Positions 26,784-36,156 of a stretch of 64,000 nt of DNA are shown here, piece after piece (the first letter of the stretch is position 1; each line of letters begins with the position of its first letter). Made by a program: the position numbers and the translations under genes. The notes below the pieces were generated by a model. The model searched no databases and was not told where the DNA came from. It saw only the letters and a program-made list of their open reading frames with translations. This stretch comes from Diplocloster agilis (GTDB lineage Bacteria; Bacillota; Clostridia; Lachnospirales; Lachnospiraceae), in contig NZ_JAHQCW010000002.1 of the NCBI RefSeq assembly GCF_019042275.1, positions 30,488-94,487 of the forward strand, given 5' to 3'.

Positions 26784-27416
26784 ATGATATTAGGACAAAC
26801 TCCACATAAAAAGATAGGTATTATGGGCGGAACCTTTGATCCGATCCATATTGGTCACTTAATTATTGCGGAACAGGCTTATGACCAGTATGGGCTGGAA
26901 AAAATATTGGTCATGCCCAACGGCAACCCGCCTCATAAAAAGGAAACCTTGTATACGCCTATCCGTCATCGGATCCAGATGGTTCAGCTCGCGATCAGCG
27001 ATAACCGGCATTTTGAATTATCCCTGACCGAGGCGGAGCGCAACGGATATTCCTATACTTTTGAAACCCTGGAATTTCTGAAGAATATCAATCCCCATGT
27101 AGAATATTATTTTATTATGGGAGCGGATTCTCTGTTTGATTTTGAGACCTGGCGGGAACCGGCCAGGATCTGTGAAAACTGTACGGTTCTGGCGGCCACC
27201 AGATATAATCTGAAGAATCCGGAGCTTCAAAAGCAGGTGGAATACCTGTCTTCCAAGTTCAAGGGTAATTTCGAACTGCTGAAGACTCCAAATATAGACA
27301 TTTCGTCCCATATGATCCGCCGGATGGTGGAAGAGCACAAAAGTATCCAATACTATGTGCCGCCGGATGTGGAACGGTATATCTATCGGAATCATCTTTA
27401 TCAAATGGAAAGATAG
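26784..27416 (+). CDS. nadD: Nicotinate-nucleotide adenylyltransferase
   Basis: Transfers AMP to nicotinate mononucleotide in NAD synthesis. Its 210 residues have the nucleotidylyltransferase motif GGTFDPIHIGHL near residue 15 and the ISSHMIRRM motif near the C-terminus (ISSTxIR type). It lies in the conserved obg-yhbY-nadD-yqeK-rsfS order. A 10-residue N-terminal extension (MILGQTPHKK) precedes the core. Confidence 0.96.
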   Translation: MILGQTPHKKIGIMGGTFDPIHIGHLIIAEQAYDQYGLEKILVMPNGNPPHKKETLYTPIRHRIQMVQLAISDNRHFELSLTEAERNGYSYTFETLEFLKNINPHVEYYFIMGADSLFDFETWREPARICENCTVLAATRYNLKNPELQKQVEYLSSKFKGNFELLKTPNIDISSHMIRRMVEEHKSIQYYVPPDVERYIYRNHLYQMER

Positions 27417-27428
27417 CAGGTGTTGCAA

Positions 27429-28082
27429 ATGAAAGACTACGATATCAAAAAATATACAAAACGGCTTCGCAAGGTATTGGACGACGACCGTTTCGAGCAC
27501 ACGTTAGGGGTTTCCTACACCTGTGCGGCGCTGGCTATGCGTTATGAATATGATATAAAAAAGGCGCAGGTCGCCGGTCTGCTTCACGACTGTGCCAAAT
27601 GTATTCCGGACGAGAAGAAGCTTCAGCTTTGCATCAAGCATAACATCCAGATGACCGATGTGGAACGGAAAACGCCTTTTTTGCTCCATGCAAAAGTCGG
27701 AGCGTTTCTGGCTATGAATCAGTATAAAATCAAGGACAAAGAGATTATCCAGGCCATCATCAACCATACAACCGGGAAGCCCAACATGTCGATGCTGGAT
27801 AAAATCGTATATATCGCCGATTATATCGAACCGCAGCGCTATAAAGCCGCCAACCTTAGCGTGGTGCGTAAAATGGCGTTCGAGGACATTAACCTGGCGT
27901 TATTCCAGATATTAAAGGACACTTTAAAATATCTGACGGAAAGCGGCGGGGATATCGATCCCATGACGCAGAAAGCATATGAATATTACAAGGAGGAATT
28001 CGAACATTCCTCGGACGATGTCATAAATTATATTAAAAAACAGCAGGAAGAAAATGAAATGAACGATTTGCTCCCAAACTAA
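27429..28082 (+). CDS. yqeK: HD-domain Ap4A hydrolase YqeK
   Basis: A symmetrical diadenosine tetraphosphatase of the HD superfamily with 217 residues. Metal-site motifs are FEHTLGVSYTC, the HD pair in LLHDCAK, the histidines in LLHAK and INHTTG, and the IADYIEP block. ATG 27429 is preferred because AGCAGGTG lies just before it; the GTG at 27420 is part of that site. The C-terminus has an Asp/Glu/Lys-rich tail. nadD ends 12 bases upstream. Confidence 0.9.
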   Translation: MKDYDIKKYTKRLRKVLDDDRFEHTLGVSYTCAALAMRYEYDIKKAQVAGLLHDCAKCIPDEKKLQLCIKHNIQMTDVERKTPFLLHAKVGAFLAMNQYKIKDKEIIQAIINHTTGKPNMSMLDKIVYIADYIEPQRYKAANLSVVRKMAFEDINLALFQILKDTLKYLTESGGDIDPMTQKAYEYYKEEFEHSSDDVINYIKKQQEENEMNDLLPN

Positions 28083-28100
28083 AAGCGAAAGGAGACTAGT

Positions 28101-28469
28101 ATGAGCGAAAAAAATATCAGCAGGGAAATGGCACAGCTGGCGTGTGTAGCACTGGAAGAGAAAAAAGCGGAGGATATCCGGATCATCGACATCTCTCAGG
28201 TCAGTGTTCTGGCCGATTACTTTATTATCGCAAACGGAACGAACAGAAATCAGATCCAGGCTCTGGTCGACAATGTAGATAAAGTTCTCCATCAGGCCGG
28301 ATATGATATGAAGCACCAGGAGGGATACAATACGGCCAATTGGGTATTGCTGGATTACGGCGATATTATTATTCATATCTTTGATCCCGAAAACCGTCTG
28401 TTCTATGATCTGGAACGGATCTGGCGGGACGGAAGAACGATTGAAGTTACCGATCTGAAAGAAGATTGA
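28101..28469 (+). CDS. rsfS: Ribosome silencing factor RsfS
   Basis: A 122-residue factor that binds L14 and blocks subunit joining during starvation. Diagnostic sequence: DIRIIDISQVSVLADYFIIANG and WVLLDYGDIIIHIFDPENR. The ATG follows AAAGGAGACTAGT. It ends the conserved block, and lexA converges on it from the other strand. Confidence 0.95.
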   Translation: MSEKNISREMAQLACVALEEKKAEDIRIIDISQVSVLADYFIIANGTNRNQIQALVDNVDKVLHQAGYDMKHQEGYNTANWVLLDYGDIIIHIFDPENRLFYDLERIWRDGRTIEVTDLKED

Positions 28470-28556
28470 GAACAGTCAGAGAGATTTAGCTCGGAAATTA
28501 TGAGAAAGAAAGGGAGATACACTGTTTGCGTGTTATCTCCCTTGATTTTTGATAAT

Positions 28557-29174
28557 TCAGGAGTAAAGCCGGAATACTCCGAATACTTTACCCAAGATTT
28601 CAACTTCCGTTACAATAATAGGCTCCATAGAATCATTTTCCGGCTGAAGGCGATAGTAGCCGTCTTCTTTATAATAAGTTTTCACCGTGGCGGAATCATC
28701 TACCAGAGCTACCACGATATCGCCGTTCTCCGCGGTGTGCTGCTTCTGCACCAGCACGCGATCCCCGTTAAAGATCCCCACATTAATCATACTGTCGCCT
28801 TTTACATTCAACATAAAACTTTCTTCATTCGGCATATATTCGGTGGGAATCGGAAAATAATTTTCAATATTCTCAACTGCCAGAATCGGAGATCCTGCAG
28901 CAACCGTACCGACCACCGGCACATTCACAACTTCCCGGCGAACCAGATTGAAATTATCATCAATGATTTCGATGGCTCTGGGTTTCGTGGGATCGCGGCG
29001 GATATATCCATTTTTTTCCAATGTCTCCAGATGTGAATGAACGGAAGAAGTGGACTTCAAATGAACCGCCTCGCATATTTCCCGTACAGCAGGCGGATAC
29101 CCTTTGTTCAAGATCTCATTCTTTATGTATTCTAAAATCTCATTCTGCTTTTTCGTGATCTTTCCATATCCCAT
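28557..29174 (-). CDS. lexA: LexA repressor
   Basis: The SOS repressor, 205 residues. An N-terminal winged helix covers 1-68 ([22 protein letters not shown]). The self-cleavage site is Ala93-Gly94 (VAAGSP), with the catalytic pair Ser128 (KGDSMI) and Lys165 (TVKTYY). The ATG follows ACAGGAGGTAAAACGAA on the minus strand. It is divergent from a yneA-like gene across a 248-base region holding several LexA boxes. Confidence 0.97.
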   Translation of the reverse strand: MGYGKITKKQNEILEYIKNEILNKGYPPAVREICEAVHLKSTSSVHSHLETLEKNGYIRRDPTKPRAIEIIDDNFNLVRREVVNVPVVGTVAAGSPILAVENIENYFPIPTEYMPNEESFMLNVKGDSMINVGIFNGDRVLVQKQHTAENGDIVVALVDDSATVKTYYKEDGYYRLQPENDSMEPIIVTEVEILGKVFGVFRLYS

Positions 29175-29291
29175 TTCGTTTTACCTCCTGTGTCTCTGCG
29201 GATATTCGAACTCTTATATCGATTATAATAAGAATCAGCCTTATTTTTATTTATCATAACATGATATATTTAAAATAGCAAACAAATTTTC

Positions 29292-29389
29292 GGAATATCT
29301 GTTCGATTTTCTTTCTCATCCTCTTGACAAACAACTGTTCGATTATTATAATAGTCATATAAAGAACGTGCGTTCGCAACATTTGTTCG
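29292..29389. promoter_or_regulatory. SOS promoter with LexA boxes before yneA
   Basis: TTGACA (29324-29329) and TATAAT (29347-29352), 17 apart, drive the plus-strand gene. Four candidate boxes match CGAAC-n4-GTTCG: 29328-29341 and 29363-29376 with one mismatch each, and 29292-29305 and 29376-29389 with two. The second overlaps the -35 and spacer; the third lies just after the start of transcription. Confidence 0.85.
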
Positions 29390-29422
29390 TATCATACGTT
29401 CGGTTTTAAGGGGGCAGTTGTT

Positions 29423-29779
29423 ATGAGGAATCGTAAGAAGAGTAGTAATAGGTTAAGAAATCACCGCATCTTGATCAGGAAATTTGGCATTCTGGTATTT
29501 TCGTTTTGTTTGCTGGCTGCTTTATCCATCAGTCTTGGCGTGTCGGTAAAAGCGGAAGATCATGCGGATCCGGATGTCACTTATAAATATTTTAAAAGTA
29601 TTCGGGTGGAGTCCGGTGATACCTTGTGGAGCATCGCTCAGGAGTATTGTTCGGAAGAATATCCATCCTTGGACTATTATATGAAAGAACTGGTTTCCAT
29701 GAACCATCTGGATAACGAATACATTCAAGCCGGACAGTTTATAACAGTTCCTTATTATTCTAATGAGTATATCCGATAA
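29423..29779 (+). CDS. yneA: LysM-domain SOS cell-division suppressor, YneA-like
   Basis: A 118-residue protein with a basic N-terminus, one membrane segment at about 24-43, and an external LysM domain at about 58-113 (IRVESGDTLWSIAQEYC). Same architecture and location (divergent from lexA) as Bacillus YneA, which halts septation during DNA damage. LexA boxes overlap its promoter. The start follows AAGGGGGCAGTTGTT. Sequence outside LysM is poorly conserved in this family, so the function rests mostly on context. Confidence 0.85.
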   Translation: MRNRKKSSNRLRNHRILIRKFGILVFSFCLLAALSISLGVSVKAEDHADPDVTYKYFKSIRVESGDTLWSIAQEYCSEEYPSLDYYMKELVSMNHLDNEYIQAGQFITVPYYSNEYIR

Positions 29780-29829
29780 TCTGATAAATTTTATGGTGCT
29801 TTATCAATTGCAAGGTTTTGCGTTGATAA

Positions 29830-29870
29830 GAAATAAACAGTCCAGGTAAAATACTTGGGCTGTTTATTTC
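29830..29870 (+). terminator. Terminator after yneA
   Basis: A 14-bp stem (29830-29843 with 29857-29870, one G-T wobble) containing AAATAAACAG/CTGTTTATTT, followed by T-rich sequence. Confidence 0.78.
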
Positions 29871-29879
29871 TATATTCTA

Positions 29880-30277
29880 TTATTATTTTTAAAGGTAGCT
29901 TGTGTGGAGGCTTACATATATTTCAAGGCAGAGCATTACGTTTCAGTGATGTTAAAACCGTCTAATATAACATAATACATACTGCGGCGTGACTAGATAC
30001 AAAAAAGTGCTGGTAGAAGCATAGATCAATCTATACGACAAATACAGATTTATTAAATAGATATTGCTAAAAGTGACCTCATCTGGTATAATAAATGAAA
30101 TTAATACATTTTCCCAGTTCCCAAGCAAGCAATCCATTTAACCGGAACTCTTAAACCTCATTCTAATATAACATATACCTGTCTCCGCATCACATAATAA
30201 TTAGTTTATAGAATCCGTTCACTAAGTAAACAAATAAACCGGAATCTATCATCTTATTTCAGAAAGGGCGAAACATT
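29880..30277. other. AT-rich intergenic region before the recombinase, with a direct repeat
   Basis: About 400 bases without a credible gene. TCTAATATAACATA occurs at 29961-29974 and again at 30162-30175 in direct orientation. A minus-strand 61-codon frame lacks a ribosome site. No tRNA or clear dif-like core was recognised. The repeats may be recombinase sites or chance in AT-rich sequence. Confidence 0.4.
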
Positions 30278-31333
30278 ATGGATACCATGACCTATCATGA
30301 ACAGACAAATGTCAACAATACGCTAAAGCTGCGTGAAATCCTCAAAACTCTCCCGCCATTTGCCAAGGACTACTTCCGGGCCATAGAGCCAACCACCTCC
30401 ACAAAAACGCGAATTTCATACGCCTATGACCTGAGAGTTTTTTTCCATTTTCTGATGGAGAACAACCCCGTATACAAAAATTACCGTCCATCCGACTTTA
30501 AGGTTGAGGATCTGGATCAATTAGAGGCGGTAGATATTGAAGAATACCAGGAATATCTCAAAGTATACGACGGCGATTCTAAAATAATCACCAACGGGGA
30601 AAAAGGCCTTTCCAGGAAAATGTCCGCCCTGAGAAGTTTCTATACCTATTATTTCAAACGGCAATTAATTAAGACAAATCCCACATTGCTGGTAGATATG
30701 CCGAAACTTCATGAAAAGGCCATCATCCGCCTGGACCCCGACGAGGTGGCATCCCTGCTGGACTACGTGGAGACTTGCGGATCGGAACTGACCGGCCAGC
30801 GAAAGGCTTATTATGAAAAAACAAAATATCGGGATCTGGCGATCATAACCTTGCTTCTGGGTACGGGTATCCGTGTATCCGAGTGTGTGGGGCTGGATTT
30901 AAACGATGTGGACTTTAAAAATAATGGAATAAAAGTCGTCCGAAAAGGCGGAAATGAAATGGTCGTCTATTTCGGCGACGAGGTGGAACACGCGTTAAAG
31001 GAATTTCTGGAGAATTCCAGAGATAACCAAACTCCGCTGCCGGGACATGAAAATGCCCTGTTTCTGTCTACACAGCGCAAACGGATCGGCGTGCAGGCTG
31101 TTGAAAATATGGTTAAAAAATATACCCGCCAGATTACGCCTATGAAAAAAATCACTCCTCATAAGCTTCGCAGCACCTATGGCACCACGCTATATCAGGA
31201 AACCGGCGATATCTATTTGGTTGCGGATGTACTGGGCCACAAAGATGTCAATACCACCCGGAAACACTACGCGGCAATTGACGAAAACCGGCGCCGCAAG
31301 GCAGCATCTGCCGTTAAACTTCGGGAAAGTTAG
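30278..31333 (+). CDS. Tyrosine recombinase/integrase, XerC/D-like
   Basis: A 351-residue site-specific recombinase. A SAM-like core-binding domain spans about 25-135. The catalytic domain has Arg199 (TGIRVSE), Lys223 (VVRKGG), His295 and Arg298 (PHKLRSTYG), His321 (GHKDVNTT) and nucleophile Tyr331 (RKHYAAID): a complete set. The ATG follows AGAAAGGGCGAAAC. No phage, conjugation or cargo genes adjoin it, so it may be a chromosome-dimer or housekeeping Xer protein rather than an element integrase. Confidence 0.88.
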   Translation: MDTMTYHEQTNVNNTLKLREILKTLPPFAKDYFRAIEPTTSTKTRISYAYDLRVFFHFLMENNPVYKNYRPSDFKVEDLDQLEAVDIEEYQEYLKVYDGDSKIITNGEKGLSRKMSALRSFYTYYFKRQLIKTNPTLLVDMPKLHEKAIIRLDPDEVASLLDYVETCGSELTGQRKAYYEKTKYRDLAIITLLLGTGIRVSECVGLDLNDVDFKNNGIKVVRKGGNEMVVYFGDEVEHALKEFLENSRDNQTPLPGHENALFLSTQRKRIGVQAVENMVKKYTRQITPMKKITPHKLRSTYGTTLYQETGDIYLVADVLGHKDVNTTRKHYAAIDENRRRKAASAVKLRES

Positions 31334-31339
31334 CGGAAA

Positions 31340-32014
31340 TTACAGTCCTAATAGGTTCCATAATTCTGTATGAGGCCTTCTGGTATCTGCCTGAAATATG
31401 TCGATCGCATGCAGATCTGCACATCGGTCCGAAAAAGCCGGGAAAAGGAAACCACATTCCGGCTTCTCCGGCTCGTAATCGCCTTTCAGCGGGCAGATGG
31501 CACAGATCATGTATTCAAACACTTCTTCTGATTCCCACAATCTTTCATGGTCGGACGCCTTGGCCGGGATATCATACCGGTCATGAAACACCAAAACCGC
31601 ATAATCATGTTCCGCCTGATAGTTTTCCGCGATCAGATCATAAAAGGTCTCCATCAACGCATCATCCTTCAGCCCGCAGGTTTTCATTGCCATGAGCAGC
31701 TGCCACATGCCGCCGGGTTTTAAGGAATCTTCCGGGATTTTGTACCGCTTTAAGTTTTCGTTTGTACCGGAAAAGGGGATTTCCTTCGCAAGCGCGAGCT
31801 TCTTTCCCTTTTCCACAGGCGTAAGCTTTAGAAAATTCGTATTAAATGTACCGTCTATTATCCCGTCCGCATCCATATAGCTTCCGGCAATCCTTGTCAT
31901 AGAGTTCCTCGACAGCGTCATGCGTCTGGTCAGCTCCAGCATATCTTCCCGGTTGATTTTCTCCGTTTTCGGCATTTTCTTAGCTGCGTTCTTAGCTGCG
32001 TCATTGTTTATCAT
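31340..32014 (-). CDS. DUF4317-like protein, short form
   Basis: A 224-residue protein of unknown function. The pattern SRNSMTRIAGSYMDADG, LLMAMKTCGLKD, and EVFEYMICAICPLK with CGFLFPAFSDR resembles the N-terminal two-thirds of the DUF4317 family of Clostridia, whose members I recall as near 380 residues, so this copy would lack the C-terminal part. It ends 6 bases from the converging recombinase gene. The ATG follows AGAGGGGAC. No catalytic motif is evident, and the family assignment is from memory of the motif pattern. Confidence 0.6.
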   Translation of the reverse strand: MINNDAAKNAAKKMPKTEKINREDMLELTRRMTLSRNSMTRIAGSYMDADGIIDGTFNTNFLKLTPVEKGKKLALAKEIPFSGTNENLKRYKIPEDSLKPGGMWQLLMAMKTCGLKDDALMETFYDLIAENYQAEHDYAVLVFHDRYDIPAKASDHERLWESEEVFEYMICAICPLKGDYEPEKPECGFLFPAFSDRCADLHAIDIFQADTRRPHTELWNLLGL

Positions 32015-32089
32015 AAATGTCCCCTCTGAAATATTTGTTTGATTTCGCTTTTCTTTTTGATTTCACTTCTCTTCCATTTTACCACTTTT

Positions 32090-33907
32090 CTACGACAGTT
32101 CAAACATCCCGTGATACAATTGATAGTACCGTCCCTTCTGCTTCAGCAGATCATCATGGTCCCCCCGCTCAATGATCCGGCCGTTTTCCAAAACCATGAT
32201 CGCGTCCGCGTTTCGCACAGTAGAAAGCCTGTGGGCGATCACAAATACGGTCCGCCCCCGCATCAGCCGGTCCATTCCTTTTTCGATCAGCTTTTCCGTT
32301 CTGGTGTCCACCGAGCTGGTCGCCTCATCCAGGATCAGCACCAGAGGATCGGCGATGGCCGCTCGGGCGATAGACAGCAGCTGGCGCTGTCCCTGGGACA
32401 GATTCGCCCCGTCGCTGTGAAGCATGGTCTGATAGCCGTTTGGCAGACGCCGGATAAAGGAATCCGCATTTGCAAGCTTAGCCGCGGCCACCACCTCTTC
32501 ATAGGAAGCGTCCAGTTTTCCATAGCGGATATTCTCCTCGATCGTTCCTGTGAACAGATGGGTATCCTGCAGAACTTGGGACAGGGAATGCCTCAAATCA
32601 TCCTTCCGGATCTCTTTAATATCGATCCCGTCGTAAGTAATACTTCCCTCTGCAATCTCGTAGAAACGGTTAATCAGGTTTGTGATGGTGGTCTTTCCGG
32701 CTCCGGTGGAACCTACGAACGCAATCTTCTGTCCGGGCTTCGCATACAAATCTATATCGTGCAGGATCGGCTGTCCTTTTACATATTCAAAGGTCACATC
32801 ATGAAAACGGACATCCCCGCGCAGCGGCCGGAGCGCAAAGCTGCCGTCCGGCTGCGGGCATTTCCACGCCGGCTGCGTGTGTGCCTGAGTCAGCGTGACT
32901 TTACCCCGGTCTAACTCCTCCGCCTCTTCCATCACTTCGAAGATCCGTTCCGCGCCGGAGATCGTGGCCATGATAAAATTCATCTGCTGGGTAAATTGGT
33001 TGATCGGCATCGCCGTCTGTCTTACATAGACCAGGTAACTGGAGAGGCTTCCCAGATCCATCAGCCCGCCGATGGCGAACAAACCGCCGATGCAAGCCGA
33101 TACCGCGTAATTTAAATAAGATATGCTGACCACCACCGGAACCATCCGGCCCCCGTGGGTCAAAGCCGATGTGGAAGCTTTGCGCAGCTCCTCATTTCTG
33201 CGTATGAACTCTTCCATATTCTGATCTTCATGGTTAAAGACCTTTACCACCTTAGCGCCTTCCACCATCTCCTCAATAAATCCGTTCAGATTCCCCAGAT
33301 ACTTCTGCTGTTCATTAAAATACTGCTGGCTTTTTTTACTGCTGTATCGGATAAACGCAAACATGCAGATAAAGGCAATAAATACAATCAGGGACAGCCG
33401 GGCATTCAGTACCACGATCATGACTAAGGTGCCTACCGTGATAATAAAGCTCTGGATAATCATTGTAAAGCTGTTGTTTAAGCCTTCCTGAACCGTATCC
33501 ATATCATTCGTAAACCGGGACATCAGTTCCCCGTGAGTCTTCGCATCAAAATAAGCCACCGGCAGCTTCTGGGTCTTCTGAAACAGATCGCTTCGGATCT
33601 CCTTCACCACCTGCTGCGCGGTTTTCACCATCAGCTGCGTGTAACCCAAGGTGCATAACGCCCCTGTGAGATAGACGGCTCCCATAAACAGCAGCATTCG
33701 GATCAGTCCCGGAATATTGCCGGGGACGATATATTGATTGATGACCGGCTTTAACAGATAGGTGCCGTATAGATTGGCCAGGGCGGATAGGATGACCATT
33801 ACCGTCACTGCCACGAAAGCGATCAGGTGCTTTCGCAGGTAACGGAACAGAAGTTTCAGAGTTTTCCGGACGTTCTTGGGCTTTTTATACGCAACTAATT
33901 TGGCCAT
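32090..33907 (-). CDS. Heterodimeric ABC exporter, subunit with the intact ATPase motifs (BmrD/YheH-like)
   Basis: A 605-residue half-transporter: six membrane segments in residues about 20-320, then an ATPase. Walker A is STGAGKTT, Walker B LVLILDEATSSVD with the catalytic Glu, and the H-loop is IAHRLSTV. The signature is the unusual LSQGQRQ instead of LSGGQ, as in the partner chain of BmrCD-type exporters. ATG 33907 follows GGAAGGAG; the longer frame to 34033 lies inside the upstream gene. It overlaps that gene by 23 bases. Likely role: export of drugs or lipids. Confidence 0.9.
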   Translation of the reverse strand: MAKLVAYKKPKNVRKTLKLLFRYLRKHLIAFVAVTVMVILSALANLYGTYLLKPVINQYIVPGNIPGLIRMLLFMGAVYLTGALCTLGYTQLMVKTAQQVVKEIRSDLFQKTQKLPVAYFDAKTHGELMSRFTNDMDTVQEGLNNSFTMIIQSFIITVGTLVMIVVLNARLSLIVFIAFICMFAFIRYSSKKSQQYFNEQQKYLGNLNGFIEEMVEGAKVVKVFNHEDQNMEEFIRRNEELRKASTSALTHGGRMVPVVVSISYLNYAVSACIGGLFAIGGLMDLGSLSSYLVYVRQTAMPINQFTQQMNFIMATISGAERIFEVMEEAEELDRGKVTLTQAHTQPAWKCPQPDGSFALRPLRGDVRFHDVTFEYVKGQPILHDIDLYAKPGQKIAFVGSTGAGKTTITNLINRFYEIAEGSITYDGIDIKEIRKDDLRHSLSQVLQDTHLFTGTIEENIRYGKLDASYEEVVAAAKLANADSFIRRLPNGYQTMLHSDGANLSQGQRQLLSIARAAIADPLVLILDEATSSVDTRTEKLIEKGMDRLMRGRTVFVIAHRLSTVRNADAIMVLENGRIIERGDHDDLLKQKGRYYQLYHGMFELS

Positions 33908-35633
33908 TCTCTTCCGCTCCTTCCTGCTGTGAATAGTAGATTTCCTGGTAGATCGGGTTCGAGGCGGACAGCGTTTCGTGTGTTCCCACCGCGTTGATTT
34001 CCCCGTCCTCCAGCACGATAATCTGATCGGCATGCTTTACCGAGCTGATCCGCTGGGCGATAATGATTTTCGTAGTATCCTTTAGCTCCTGGTTGAGCCC
34101 CTTTCGAATCTTCTGTTCCGTTGCGGTATCCACCGCGCTGGTGGAATCGTCCAGGATCAGAATCCTGGGCTTTTTTAACAAGGCTCTGGCAATACACAGC
34201 CGCTGTTTCTGTCCTCCGGATACATTGACGCCCCCCTGGCCCAGATCGGTGTCTAACCCTTCCGGCATTTTGTAAATAAATTCATCCGCGCAGGCGATCT
34301 CGCAGGCTCTTAAAAGCTCTCTATCATCCGCGTTTTCATTTCCCCATTTCAGATTATCCCGAATCGTACCGGAAAACAATGTATTTCGCTGCAGTACCAT
34401 GCCGATCGCATCCCGCAGATGCTGCATAGGATATTCCCGCACGTCAATCCCATCGATTTTCACAGCTCCGTCGGTCACCTCGTACAGTCTGGGAATAAGC
34501 TGAACCAATGTGGATTTGGCGGCGCCGGTACCTCCGATAATTCCGATCGTCTGTCCCGCCTTCATATGCAGATGAATATTTTTCAGAACGTATTCCTTCG
34601 CGTCCGTCTTGTATTTGAAGCTGACATTCTCAAAATCCACGTCTCCTCGTTTGACTTCGATCTCCCTTACATTCTCGTCCGTGATTTCACTTTTTTCCTC
34701 CAGAACCTCCTCGATCCGGACCGCGCTGGTGATACTTCTGGTCAGCATCATAAACACATTTGAGAGCATCATAAGGGAATTCAGGATCTGTAATACATAG
34801 CTTAAAAATCCCGTCAGCGCCCCGACCTGCATGCCTCCGACCGTAATCAGGTTCCCGCCGAACCAGAGGATTGCGATAATTGTCCCGTACATGACAAATT
34901 GAAAACAGGGCATATTTAACACCGCATAGTGGAAGGCTCTTTCACTGGCCGATTGAAGCTCTTCATTCACATTCCGGAACTTCCGGATTTCATGGTCCCC
35001 GCGGACGAAAGATTTGACTACCCGGATAGCGATCAGATTCTCCTGGACCGTACGGTTTACCAGATCCACCGCCCGCTGCATTTTTCCGTACATGGGCCGC
35101 AGATGGCGGATGATTAGGACCAGAGCTACGCCCAGAACCGGCAGGGCCACGACGAAAACCAGGGCCAGCCTGGCGTTAATCCAAAAGGACATCGCCAGCG
35201 CGATAATCAGCATAAGTGGCCCCCGTACCGTGGGACGGATGCCATTGCTGATCGCATTTTGAAGAATCGTAACGTCGCTGGTGAGCCTGGTCACCAGCGA
35301 AGAGGTGGAGAACCGGTCCATATTTCCAAATGAAAATTCCTGTAGCTTTTGAAATTCCTCTTTTCTTAATTCCGCCCCAAAGCCCTGCCCGGATAGCGCC
35401 GCGAATCTGGCGTACAAAATTCCCAGCAGCAGGGACAAAAGCGCACAGAATACCATCTCACCGCCTCTGCGGAAAATGTAGGACAGATCCCCATTAGCCA
35501 CCCCTATATCGATAATATTGGCCATCAGCATCGGAATAATCAGCTCAAAGGTGGTTTCCAACACTACGCAGATACAGCTGATTATCAGATATTTCTTATA
35601 GTTATGAAAATATTTTAAGTAACGCCGAAGCAC
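33885..35633 (-). CDS. Heterodimeric ABC exporter, subunit with degenerate ATPase motifs (BmrC/YheI-like)
   Basis: A 582-residue half-transporter with six N-terminal membrane segments. Its ATPase shows GGTGAAKST in Walker A, RILILDDSTSAVD in Walker B (Asp where the catalytic Glu should be), and an AQR H-loop in place of AHR, while its signature VSGGQKQ is canonical. Together with the neighbour's LSQGQ this predicts one dead and one active ATP site, the known asymmetry of heterodimeric exporters. Second gene of a MarR-ABC-ABC operon. Confidence 0.9.
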   Translation of the reverse strand: MLRRYLKYFHNYKKYLIISCICVVLETTFELIIPMLMANIIDIGVANGDLSYIFRRGGEMVFCALLSLLLGILYARFAALSGQGFGAELRKEEFQKLQEFSFGNMDRFSTSSLVTRLTSDVTILQNAISNGIRPTVRGPLMLIIALAMSFWINARLALVFVVALPVLGVALVLIIRHLRPMYGKMQRAVDLVNRTVQENLIAIRVVKSFVRGDHEIRKFRNVNEELQSASERAFHYAVLNMPCFQFVMYGTIIAILWFGGNLITVGGMQVGALTGFLSYVLQILNSLMMLSNVFMMLTRSITSAVRIEEVLEEKSEITDENVREIEVKRGDVDFENVSFKYKTDAKEYVLKNIHLHMKAGQTIGIIGGTGAAKSTLVQLIPRLYEVTDGAVKIDGIDVREYPMQHLRDAIGMVLQRNTLFSGTIRDNLKWGNENADDRELLRACEIACADEFIYKMPEGLDTDLGQGGVNVSGGQKQRLCIARALLKKPRILILDDSTSAVDTATEQKIRKGLNQELKDTTKIIIAQRISSVKHADQIIVLEDGEINAVGTHETLSASNPIYQEIYYSQQEGAEENGQISCV

Positions 35634-35689
35634 AAGCTTTTCCCCTTTCCGTTTTTATTACATATGTATGCGTAAGTTCAGGCATACGA

Positions 35690-36133
35690 TTACTCCAGTA
35701 CTTTTCCCGTCAGGTTTTCATACATTCTGCACAGGTAGTCTTTAAACTGCCGCTCTTCCTCCGGGGTAAATCCATTCAGGCTGACCGCGTCCACGCTCCT
35801 GCAAATCTCCTCCCAAGCCGCCAGCCGCAGTTCCCCTTCCTCTGTCAGCACGATTCTAAACGCCCTGCGGTTTTCTTTTCGGTCCTCCCGTTTTACCAAC
35901 CCGTTTTTTTCCATGGTATCCAGCATTTTCGATATGGTTGCCGGTTCCACGTCGCAATAATTGGCCAGATCCTTCTGCATACATTCCGTGTGCTCCGACA
36001 GATACTGCAGCACCTTAGGCTGCCCCACCGACAGCCCGATCACGGACAGCTTCGGCCTGATTTTATTGCGCTGTGCGCGGAATGTTTTAAATATCAACAA
36101 ATGAAGGGAATCTTTTATACGATTCATATCCAT
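35690..36133 (-). CDS. MarR family transcriptional regulator
   Basis: A 147-residue winged-helix regulator (QKDLANYCDVEPATISKMLDTME, then the wing VKREDRKENRRAF). It is the first gene of the operon with the two exporter subunits 57 bases downstream. The start follows AAAGGATAC. The palindromes overlapping its promoter suggest autorepression relieved by an exported compound. Confidence 0.9.
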   Translation of the reverse strand: MDMNRIKDSLHLLIFKTFRAQRNKIRPKLSVIGLSVGQPKVLQYLSEHTECMQKDLANYCDVEPATISKMLDTMEKNGLVKREDRKENRRAFRIVLTEEGELRLAAWEEICRSVDAVSLNGFTPEEERQFKDYLCRMYENLTGKVLE

Positions 36134-36156
36134 GTATCCTTTCTCGAATTAGTAGC

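Noticed and set aside
29952..30137. A 61-codon minus-strand frame before the recombinase
   Set aside because: It is AT-rich and hydrophobic with no ribosome site or family features; likely chance.
30278..31333. Integrated prophage or conjugative element
   Set aside because: The recombinase stands alone among chromosomal genes; no structural, replication or transfer genes are seen on either side.
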